A DNA stretch of 8,798 nucleotides from Myxococcales bacterium (GTDB lineage: Bacteria > Myxococcota > Bradymonadia > UBA7976 > UBA1532): NCBI GenBank assembly GCA_020430675.1, contig JAGQJJ010000119.1, positions 1 to 8,798 on the forward strand, in the 5' to 3' direction. A program made the translations under genes and the position numbers. The notes under the pieces are model-generated. The model had not been told where the DNA came from and made no database searches. It saw only the letters and a program-made list of their open reading frames with translations. Below, in pieces: positions 1 through 5,881 of this stretch. How positions within the stretch are numbered: position 1 is the stretch's first letter; every line of letters begins with the position of its first letter.

Positions 1-2483
1 TCGAGGCACCACTCCCAAACTGTGCCCGCCATCTCCTCGACGCCCCAAGGGCTGCGGCCGAGCGGATGCCGACCAACCAGTTCGAGACCCTGACCTCCGA
101 AGTTTGCCCGCTCAGCCTCCGGCAGCGCATCCCCCCACGGATACCGCCGGCCATCGCCGCCCCGCGCGGCGTATTCCCACTCGGCCTCGGTCGGCAGGTC
201 CGCCCGCCAGCCGGCCGGCACGGCAGCGGTCGTATTGAGCCAGTCGCAGAAGGCCCGGGCGTCTGCCCAGTTGACGCCGACCACTGGCTGCTTGGGCGCA
301 TTGAAGCGGCTGTTGCTCCACTCGGCGGGCGGTTCGCGCCCGGTCGCCTTCACGAAGACTCCATAGTCGGCGTTGGTCGTCGGGTGGCGGGCGATGCGAT
401 AGGCGGTCGGCATCTCCAGGCGGAAGGGCGGCAGCTCGTTGTCCCATGCCTCCGGGTCATGGACCGGGTGGCCCTTCTCGTTGGACGATCCCATCCAGAA
501 GGCGCCCGGCGCGATCTCGACCCACTCGATGCCCACCGGCGAGCCCGCCGGTCGCAAGAAGCGCCCTGGCCGATGCGCCTCGATGCCCACGGGCGCTGCG
601 ACCGCCGGATGGTCGGCCCACGCCTCGGCGGCGGCGGTGATGGTCGGCAGCGGCCGGTTGCGAAACAGCGAGAAGATCGCCGCCACCTCACGCAGATCGG
701 GGCCCCGCCCGAACCACGCCCGCCACCCCCGCGGGCGGCGCAGGGCGGGCAAAAACGGCGCGGGGTCGACCATCGGCGCGAGGCGGAAGCCCTCGTTGAG
801 CAGGTCGAGATGCGCGGCGACTTCGCCGCGACGCACGACGGCCTGCATCAACGGCTTGAAGACCCCCGGCATCGAGAAGGCGAGCAGGATGGCTTCGCGC
901 CAGAAGGCATCGCCCATGCCATCGACCAAGGCATCGTACAGATGTTCGTCGGCGGCATGGCTCGCCGCCAGGTACTCTTGAAATGACAGGTGCGGGAACT
1001 CATAGGTGTCGACATCGGTCCCGCTGAGCACGCCGCAGACCTCGCGGGCGGTGTCGAGGAAGTCCTGGGCGTCAAGCTGCAACTGCGGCATGCCGGCCAG
1101 CGGGCCCTCGACCACCGCGCGTGCCTCGGCGCCCGTGAAGGTCATCGGCCGGTCCTTGGGCCCGTCGCCCGCGGCCTGCTGGCGGTGCATGGCCCAGGCG
1201 AGCGGCTGCAAGACCAGCCGCGCCTGATCGACCGGCAGGCCGGCGTGGCCCTTCTCCTGGGCCCAGGTCTTGAGCAGAAAGCCCACGCACTCGTGGTACA
1301 GGCCGACACGGCGTTCAGGCAGCGCATCGCCCGCGTAGTGCACCAGACACAGCAGCGAGAGCAGCATCGGGTTCTGGGTCATCTGCCGCAGGCCGTAGAC
1401 CACCTGTCGCTCGGGGTCGAGCAGCGCGTCGAGCAGCGCCGCCGCGCGCTCTTGCGCCTCCTCGGCCTTCTCGGGCCGCACCATCAGCCCCAGATAGACC
1501 GCGCGATACCAGCGCGGCACGTACTCGCGCACGCGCTCTTCCGAGAGCCACTCGACCTCGGCCGGCAGAAAGTCATTGGCCAGGCGGCTCTCGCCACGCC
1601 AGGCCGCATACCGGCACGACGCGACAAAACATGCCTGCGGCCAACGGTGCACCTCTTCTTCCAGCCACCGACACACCGCGGCGCGCGTTGCGGCGTCGCG
1701 CACTTCGTCGAGGCCGTCGAGCAGAAACAACTGCCGCCCGCCGATCAGATCTTCAGCCGCATCGCCATGTCGCTTGCCTGCCACGCGGCGCACGAAGGCC
1801 GCCAGACCGTCCGAACGCCGGTCAGCCTCGGTCAGATCGGCGAACCGAAGAAAGACCGGCTGCAAGTCGGGCGGCAGGCCCACCGCCGCCGAGCCCTCGG
1901 CGCGCACGCGACAGAACAGGTGCTTGAGCAGCGTGGTCTTGCCCGCGCCCGGGTCGCCGATCAGGATCAGCCCGCGCTTGCCGGCCTCGACCATCAACGC
2001 CAGCGCGCCCGGCAACTCGACATGCGCATCGCGCATATGGCCGTCGACCTCGGGCCCAAAGCGCATCTTCTCCGCGCACGCCGGCCCCCAGAAGCCAACC
2101 CGGGTGCGCAGCTCGACAAAGACCTCATCGAGCGTCAGGTGCACCCGCTCCTGGCGCTGAAAGCCCAGGATCTTCACCCGCCGCAACAATCGCCATTGCT
2201 CATCGAGCCACGCCGCCAGCGGCCCCTCCGGCGCGTCGGTCACCGCCGTCGGCGGCGGCGCGGGCACGACATCCGGAAACTCGCGGTGCACGTACAGCTT
2301 GAGGCGATTGAGCGCCGCTGGCCCCTGCTCGGCCGCTTCGTTGATGATCTCGGCCCAGAAGACATCGGCGCCGTGATCGAAGCGCACCCGCCCGGTGGCG
2401 ATGCCTGCCTCATCGGCCACCATTCGTGCCTGCGCCGACGTGGGATACAGCGCTGCGCATTGCTCGCGGAAAGTCGCCCTCAT
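1..2483 (-). CDS. EAD1-like / NACHT NTPase / FGE-like protein (C-terminus off the left edge)
   Basis: I translated this by hand: the frame is open from the ATG at 2483 to the window edge, giving 827 visible residues. Residues 1-70 resemble an EAD1 effector-associated domain (LYPT at 12-15, an EAG(I) turn near 25-28, FW near 41-42, ending HREFPD). A proline-rich linker follows. The NACHT NTPase starts near 115; it has Walker A GDPGAGKTTLLK (176-187), Walker B LFLLDGLDE (252-260), SCR at 289-291 as a sensor-like strand, and the helical motif FPHLSFQEYLAA (496-507). After a helical linker, an FGE-like domain begins near 650 (FWMGSS, LPTEAEWEYAARG, WGVEEMAGTVWEWC); its last part, where RGGSW and GFR would lie, is outside the window. 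The start overlaps the upstream stop by 4 nt (ATGA), so translation is probably coupled. The expected role is an NTP-dependent switch in a conflict system; the trigger is unknown. Confidence 0.93.
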   Translation of the reverse strand, partial: MRATFREQCAALYPTSAQARMVADEAGIATGRVRFDHGADVFWAEIINEAAEQGPAALNRLKLYVHREFPDVVPAPPPTAVTDAPEGPLAAWLDEQWRLLRRVKILGFQRQERVHLTLDEVFVELRTRVGFWGPACAEKMRFGPEVDGHMRDAHVELPGALALMVEAGKRGLILIGDPGAGKTTLLKHLFCRVRAEGSAAVGLPPDLQPVFLRFADLTEADRRSDGLAAFVRRVAGKRHGDAAEDLIGGRQLFLLDGLDEVRDAATRAAVCRWLEEEVHRWPQACFVASCRYAAWRGESRLANDFLPAEVEWLSEERVREYVPRWYRAVYLGLMVRPEKAEEAQERAAALLDALLDPERQVVYGLRQMTQNPMLLSLLCLVHYAGDALPERRVGLYHECVGFLLKTWAQEKGHAGLPVDQARLVLQPLAWAMHRQQAAGDGPKDRPMTFTGAEARAVVEGPLAGMPQLQLDAQDFLDTAREVCGVLSGTDVDTYEFPHLSFQEYLAASHAADEHLYDALVDGMGDAFWREAILLAFSMPGVFKPLMQAVVRRGEVAAHLDLLNEGFRLAPMVDPAPFLPALRRPRGWRAWFGRGPDLREVAAIFSLFRNRPLPTITAAAEAWADHPAVAAPVGIEAHRPGRFLRPAGSPVGIEWVEIAPGAFWMGSSNEKGHPVHDPEAWDNELPPFRLEMPTAYRIARHPTTNADYGVFVKATGREPPAEWSNSRFNAPKQPVVGVNWADARAFCDWLNTTAAVPAGWRADLPTEAEWEYAARGGDGRRYPWGDALPEAERANFGGQGLELVGRHPLGRSPWGVEEMAGTVWEWCL
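6..530 (-). repeat. FGE-domain repeat, copy 2 (in the NACHT gene)
   Basis: This segment is a diverged DNA copy of 2702-3274. Both encode an FGE-like domain from IEW...APGAFWMGSS through GTVWEWC. By eye about 100 of the first 133 aligned residues are identical. The only length difference I see is a 16-residue stretch present in the CHAT-kinase copy and missing here, between PWG and GRHP. The copy continues beyond the window edge. Confidence 0.88.
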
Positions 2484-4960
2484 GCCTGACCGCCCGTGCG
2501 CCGACACACGACGCGAAAACCCAGATCAGCATCCCGTGGCTGGGTCAGCCACCAGTAGCGGCCGGCCGCGCGTTGGTGCACCGGATCGCTGGCCCACGAC
2601 CCACCGCGGATGACGCGCGGGGCGCTGATGTCATGGTCGACCATGGGTACGTCGGCAGGTGGCAGCAATGGCATCGGTCGCTTCTCCTGCCAGATGTCTC
2701 GGCACCATTCCCAGACCGTGCCGGCCATCTCTTCGACGCCCCAGGGGCTGCGGCCGGCCGGGTGGCGGCCCACGGGCAGCGGGCCGCTGGTCTGAAGGTG
2801 GGCCCGCCCCTTCTCCAGCGTCCAGCCGCCCGGTGGCGCGAAGTAGTCGGCGCGGGTGGCATCAGAGGGCGCGTTGCCCCAGGGATAGCGGCGTCCGACG
2901 CTGCCGCGGGCGGCGTACTCCCATTCGGCCTCGGTGGGCAGGTCTGCGCGCCAGCCATCCGGCACGGCGTCGGTGGTGTCGAGCCAGGCACAAAAGGCAT
3001 GCGCGTCCATCCAGTCGACGCCGACCACCGGTTGGTCGGGCGCGCTGAAGCGAGGGTTGCCCCACTCTTCTGGCGGCCGATGGCCCGTCGCCTTCAGGAA
3101 GGCGGCGAAGTCCGCGTTGGTGGTCGGGTGCCGCGCGATGCGGAAGCCCGCGGGCATCTCCAGACGCAGCGGCGGCAACTCGTCGTCGAACGCTTCGGGG
3201 TCAAAGGTCGCGTGGCCTTGCTCATGGGATGAGCCCATCCAAAAGGCGCCCGGTGCGATGTGAATCCACTCGATGGCAATCGCTGTTTGTGTCAGCCGGG
3301 GCGCGCTCGCCGGTTCGATCGCTCGCTCTGCCTGCACCGCCCGACGAAGCGCCTCGGCGAACGCCCGGGCGGAAGCGTGGCGCGCGTCGGGCTCCCAGGC
3401 GATCGCGCGAAGCACCTCGGCCTTGAGCGTGGCCCATCCTGCGACGTCGGCCAACTCGCCGGCCGGGTCGCGAAGCACGCGCTGCCTGAGCGCCGCGCCC
3501 TTGAGGGCAAAGAGCGCAGTCATGCCCAAGCCATAGACATCGCATGCGGGCCCGACCGAACCCGCGGCCTCCATCGCTTCGGGGGCCGCGTAGAGGAAGG
3601 TGCCGAGCGCGCCTGTCCGGGTGCCGCCGGTGGTGTCGCCCGCGCGCACGAGGTCGAAGTCGGTCAGCAGCGCGCCGCCGGTGCCATCGAGCAGGATGTT
3701 CGATGGCTTCACGTCGCGGTGCACGATGCCTTGTTGATGGGCTGCAAAGAGCGCGTCGGCCACCTGGCAGGTCACGTCGACCGCCCCTTCGGTCGAGATG
3801 CGTCCGCCGAGCACTGCCTGTTCGAGATCACCGCCCGCGGCGTAGGCCATCACGAAGAAGGACCATGCGTCGTCGTGGCCCTCCGCTTCGATGATGCGGG
3901 CCACATGCGGGTGGCCGATCTGCTGCATCTGGCGTGCCCCGCGGAAGAACCGCTGGCGACGCTCGGCGCTGTCACTGAACTGCCCGTGCAGCAGCTTGAC
4001 GGCGACGGTCTCATCGGTGGCGGCGTCCCAGGCCTGCCAGACCTCGGCGAAGCCGCCGCGGCCGAGCAGGTTGATCAGATGCCAGCGGTCGGACAGCACC
4101 AGCCCGGCGCTCGGGCGGTTGCCGTGCAATGCCTTGCGCTTGAGGTCGAGGATGCGCTGGTCGAGGCCGGCGAGCACGGCGGCGGGCGCGCCGGCGTCGG
4201 CGAGGGCTTTGCGTTTGGCGAGGGCGGCCTCCAGCGGGGTCGGCTCGGTCTTGGGCGCCTCGGCGTCGGCCACCAGCTTCCACGCGGCGTTGGTCGAGCC
4301 GGCCTGGCGCAGAATCCACGGCCAATGCGTCTGGCTGCGCAGGGGCACCAGCATGCGGAAGAAGCCATCGGCGGGCTCGCCTTCGCGTACCAGCGCGGCG
4401 GGTGTCTGCACGCGCGAGCGCTCGTCGCCCTCGGCCAGCGCAAAGGCCTGCGCCAGCGGGTGGCCCTGGGCCAGCGCAAAATAGAAGCGCCGCGCAAAGC
4501 GGGCGGCGACGTCGTCGCGGATGGCGCGCTCGGTCGCGATCACGGTGGCCACGCCCGCGTCGTGCAGCGCCGCGACATGGGCGGCGGTGGCGCAGCCGTT
4601 GAGGAAGACAAAACGCAGGTCGCGCAGCCCGCGCAGGGCGGCGGCGATGCCCTCAACCAAGGCGGCGGCCGGGCGGCCGAGGGCGTCCTCGAACTTCAGC
4701 CCCTCGGGGTCGGCGTGGCCGCCGAAGTGTATGCCGATGAGGCGGTCGCCATGGGTGGCGAGCTTGTCGAAGAAGGCGTCGTGCGTGACGTTGTCTTCGA
4801 AGACCAATTGGCAGCGGCCCTGCGCCGCCGCGGGCGCCAGCGCGGCTTCGATCGCGCGCCGCTCGGGCGCCAGGTTGCGCAACCATCGCGCGTCGCCCCC
4901 ATGCCGATCGTTGGCGAAGGCGAGCAAGATGACCGGCGGCGTGGCTGGGGGCGCGGGCAT
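2480..4960 (-). CDS. CHAT protease / Ser-Thr kinase / FGE-like protein
   Basis: The product is 826 aa. The N-terminal CHAT (caspase-like) domain, about 8-210, has HFGGHAD with candidate catalytic His82 and FLNGCATA with Cys123. The kinase domain, about 290-545, has the glycine loop GRGGFAEVW (300-308), VAVK with Lys322, HRDVKPSN with Asp416, an APE motif at 459-461 and a DVYGLG helix. Two oddities: DFG reads DFD (434-436), and the usual alpha-C glutamate appears to be Gly341. The FGE-like domain, about 560-826, runs from FWMGSS to RGGSW and ends LGFRVVCRR; the cysteine pair of true formylglycine-generating enzymes is absent. I chose ATG 4960 over the in-frame ATG at 5080 because a strong promoter (4992-5020) lies between them and GGGAG sits 10 nt upstream of 4960. 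It is the first gene of a two-gene operon, probably cytoplasmic. The role is inferred as protease/kinase signalling in a NACHT-linked conflict system. Confidence 0.94.
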   Translation of the reverse strand: MPAPPATPPVILLAFANDRHGGDARWLRNLAPERRAIEAALAPAAAQGRCQLVFEDNVTHDAFFDKLATHGDRLIGIHFGGHADPEGLKFEDALGRPAAALVEGIAAALRGLRDLRFVFLNGCATAAHVAALHDAGVATVIATERAIRDDVAARFARRFYFALAQGHPLAQAFALAEGDERSRVQTPAALVREGEPADGFFRMLVPLRSQTHWPWILRQAGSTNAAWKLVADAEAPKTEPTPLEAALAKRKALADAGAPAAVLAGLDQRILDLKRKALHGNRPSAGLVLSDRWHLINLLGRGGFAEVWQAWDAATDETVAVKLLHGQFSDSAERRQRFFRGARQMQQIGHPHVARIIEAEGHDDAWSFFVMAYAAGGDLEQAVLGGRISTEGAVDVTCQVADALFAAHQQGIVHRDVKPSNILLDGTGGALLTDFDLVRAGDTTGGTRTGALGTFLYAAPEAMEAAGSVGPACDVYGLGMTALFALKGAALRQRVLRDPAGELADVAGWATLKAEVLRAIAWEPDARHASARAFAEALRRAVQAERAIEPASAPRLTQTAIAIEWIHIAPGAFWMGSSHEQGHATFDPEAFDDELPPLRLEMPAGFRIARHPTTNADFAAFLKATGHRPPEEWGNPRFSAPDQPVVGVDWMDAHAFCAWLDTTDAVPDGWRADLPTEAEWEYAARGSVGRRYPWGNAPSDATRADYFAPPGGWTLEKGRAHLQTSGPLPVGRHPAGRSPWGVEEMAGTVWEWCRDIWQEKRPMPLLPPADVPMVDHDISAPRVIRGGSWASDPVHQRAAGRYWWLTQPRDADLGFRVVCRRTGGQA
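2702..3274 (-). repeat. FGE-domain repeat, copy 1 (in the CHAT-kinase gene)
   Basis: This is the partner of 6-530. It carries 48 extra bases encoding a loop with APPGGW and LEKGRAHL. The domain continues to 2480 with the RGGSW...GFRV end, whose counterpart in copy 2 is outside the window. Same-orientation tandem copies in one operon suggest domain duplication between neighbouring genes or domain capture. Confidence 0.88.
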
Positions 4961-5020
4961 GCGCGGCGGTCTCCCGATCGTGGTCGCCGGCAGTATAGAC
5001 CCGGTCCGCCAGGGCACCAA
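4944..5020 (-). repeat. Upstream regulatory cassette, copy 1
   Basis: The block from the -35 box to the sixth codon of the CHAT gene aligns without gaps to 7040-7116. Over 4944-4999 versus 7040-7095, 49 of 56 positions match. It contains the promoter, the leader segment CGATCGGGAGACCGCCG and the start codon. The -35/-10 spacer sequence has diverged while its length is kept, as expected for a promoter under selection or recently copied. Confidence 0.85.
4992..5020 (-). promoter_or_regulatory. sigma70-like promoter of the CHAT-kinase / NACHT operon
   Basis: Read on the minus strand, -35 TTGGTG (5020-5015), a 17-nt spacer and -10 TATACT (4997-4992). The expected transcript start near 4985 leaves a leader of about 25 nt before the ATG at 4960. 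The same elements with identical spacing occur at 7088-7116, which supports function by conservation inside the window. Confidence 0.78.
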
Positions 5021-5104
5021 CCCGATCAGATGGCAGTCACGTCGCGATGTGTGGCCCAAGCCAGGCGCGAAGGTGGTCAACCCTCAATGCGCGACGACTT
5101 CGAC

Positions 5105-5121
5105 GATGCCATGATGGCATC
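5105..5121. promoter_or_regulatory. 17-bp palindrome, possible operator
   Basis: GATGCCAT-G-ATGGCATC is a perfect inverted repeat with 8-bp arms and a single central base. It overlaps a second inverted repeat, CCATGATG (5109-5116) with CATCATGG (5124-5131). It lies in the 286-bp region between the divergent minus-strand CHAT operon and the plus-strand 68-aa gene, a natural place for a dimeric regulator. Binding is inferred only from symmetry and position. Confidence 0.4.
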
Positions 5122-5152
5122 AGCATCATGGTGCCGCGGCGCCTCGGATCGA

Positions 5153-5181
5153 CTGATGTGCTACGGGCAAGTACGTAAATT
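5153..5181 (+). promoter_or_regulatory. Weak candidate promoter for the 68-aa protein / lipoprotein pair
   Basis: CTGATG (5153-5158), a 17-nt spacer and TAAATT (5176-5181) lie about 65 nt before the plus-strand start at 5247. The matches to consensus are only partial, but this is the most AT-rich short stretch in the region. The palindrome at 5105-5121 lies upstream of it. Confidence 0.3.
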
Positions 5182-5235
5182 GCGCAACGCCCGCCCCGCG
5201 CCTGCCGATTGATCTCCTGAACGGCCGAAATGCCC

Positions 5236-5241
5236 AGGAGG
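5236..5241 (+). promoter_or_regulatory. Strong ribosome binding site
   Basis: A perfect AGGAGG lies 5 nt before ATG 5247. It is the main evidence that the 68-aa reading frame, which has no recognisable homology, is a real gene and that this is its start. Confidence 0.75.
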
Positions 5242-5246
5242 CCCGA

Positions 5247-5453
5247 ATGCCCGCCTACGACCTCGTTCACGACCACCCCGCGCCCGCTGATGAGCGCGCG
5301 CCAGCCCCGGCGCTCGCGATCGATCCCACCGGGCGCGCCGCCCGGGGGCAGAGCGCCGAGCTGCCAGCCGCCAACAAGGCCACCACCGCGCTGATTGCCA
5401 ACGAGCTTCACCAAGGCGCGTGCGCGCCGCGGGCGCTGGAGGCCGAGCGATGA
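5247..5453 (+). CDS. Small 68-aa protein of unknown function
   Basis: I do not recognise this protein. It begins MPAYDLVHDHPAPADERAP, has a Pro/Ala-rich first half and a more helical second half (KATTALIANELHQ), and has no signal peptide or membrane segment. Support comes from the perfect AGGAGG Shine-Dalgarno and from its TGA overlapping the ATG of the lipoprotein gene (ATGA at 5450-5453), a layout typical of translational coupling. It could be a small structural protein, a partner of the lipoprotein, or merely a translated leader for it. Confidence 0.6.
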   Translation: MPAYDLVHDHPAPADERAPAPALAIDPTGRAARGQSAELPAANKATTALIANELHQGACAPRALEAER

Positions 5454-5842
5454 TGCGCCTCAACCTCTGCCTGCTGATCGCCCTCATCGGCTGTGCCTCA
5501 ACGCCCGGGATGGGCGAAGCGCCGCCGTTGCCCGGCGCCGCGCTGGTCCATGCCGACCGGCCCTTCATCGGCCAGCTCGACCCGGCGAGTGGCGATGCCA
5601 TCGATTGGCTCGCCCTCGATGACTTGAGCCCCGGGCCGCGGCGCATCGAGATCCAGTGCACCGGTTCGGGCACCGGGCAACTCGCGTTGCTCGACGCCGA
5701 TGGCCGCATCATGACCGAAATGCTCCTGCCATTCGCGGATGTCATCGCGATCACCGAACACGACCGACCGAAGTGGCTGCGGCTGACGGGTCAGAGCGGG
5801 CGGCTCGACTATCGGATCATCTGGTCGCGAGAGCGGCAGTGA
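5450..5842 (+). CDS. Small lipoprotein with a possible PPC-like beta-sandwich domain
   Basis: The product is 130 aa. The N-terminus MMRLNLCLLIALIGCAST is a lipoprotein signal with lipobox LIGC and lipidated Cys15. The mature part has the pattern GQLDPASGDAIDWLAL, an I-E-I-Q-C strand, LALLDADGR, then WLRLTGQSG and DYRI near the end. This strand order recalls pre-peptidase C-terminal (PPC) like beta-sandwich domains, but the resemblance is by eye and weak. I chose the first of two adjacent ATGs (5450, 5453) because GGAGG (5438-5442) is 7 nt upstream of it. It overlaps the 68-aa gene by 4 nt and is convergent with the 375-aa gene. Probable location: inner or outer membrane, periplasmic face. Confidence 0.82.
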   Translation: MMRLNLCLLIALIGCASTPGMGEAPPLPGAALVHADRPFIGQLDPASGDAIDWLALDDLSPGPRRIEIQCTGSGTGQLALLDADGRIMTEMLLPFADVIAITEHDRPKWLRLTGQSGRLDYRIIWSRERQ

Positions 5843-5844
5843 TG

Positions 5845-5874
5845 GCATCGCACAGAAGGTCAGCACGGCGATGC
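5845..5874. terminator. Hairpin between convergent genes, weak terminator candidate
   Basis: GCATCGC (5845-5851) and GCGATGC (5868-5874) form a 7-bp perfect stem around a 16-nt loop, within the 39-bp gap between the convergent stops at 5842 and 5882. No T-tract follows on either strand, so it is not a classical intrinsic terminator. Confidence 0.3.
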
Positions 5875-5881
5875 GGCGTCT

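Noticed and set aside
66..986. 306-codon plus-strand reading frame
   Set aside because: Antisense register of the FGE-like and linker part of the NACHT gene; a by-product of high GC.
990..2489. 499-codon plus-strand reading frame
   Set aside because: It is the exact antisense register of the EAD1-NACHT gene; the minus strand encodes clear Walker A and B motifs, while this translation is Arg/His/Gln-rich with no domain.
6..3274. Functional sulfatase-activating (formylglycine-generating) role for the FGE-like domains
   Set aside because: No cysteine pair after RGGSW in the complete copy, no sulfatase gene nearby, and the domains are fused to signalling modules.
4961..5080. 40-codon N-terminal extension of the CHAT-kinase gene
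   Set aside because: It spans the TTGGTG-N17-TATACT promoter and has no good ribosome binding site; the shared cassette places the start at 4960.
3260..5212. 650-codon plus-strand reading frame
   Set aside because: Antisense to the CHAT-kinase gene and crosses its promoter; no recognisable protein features.
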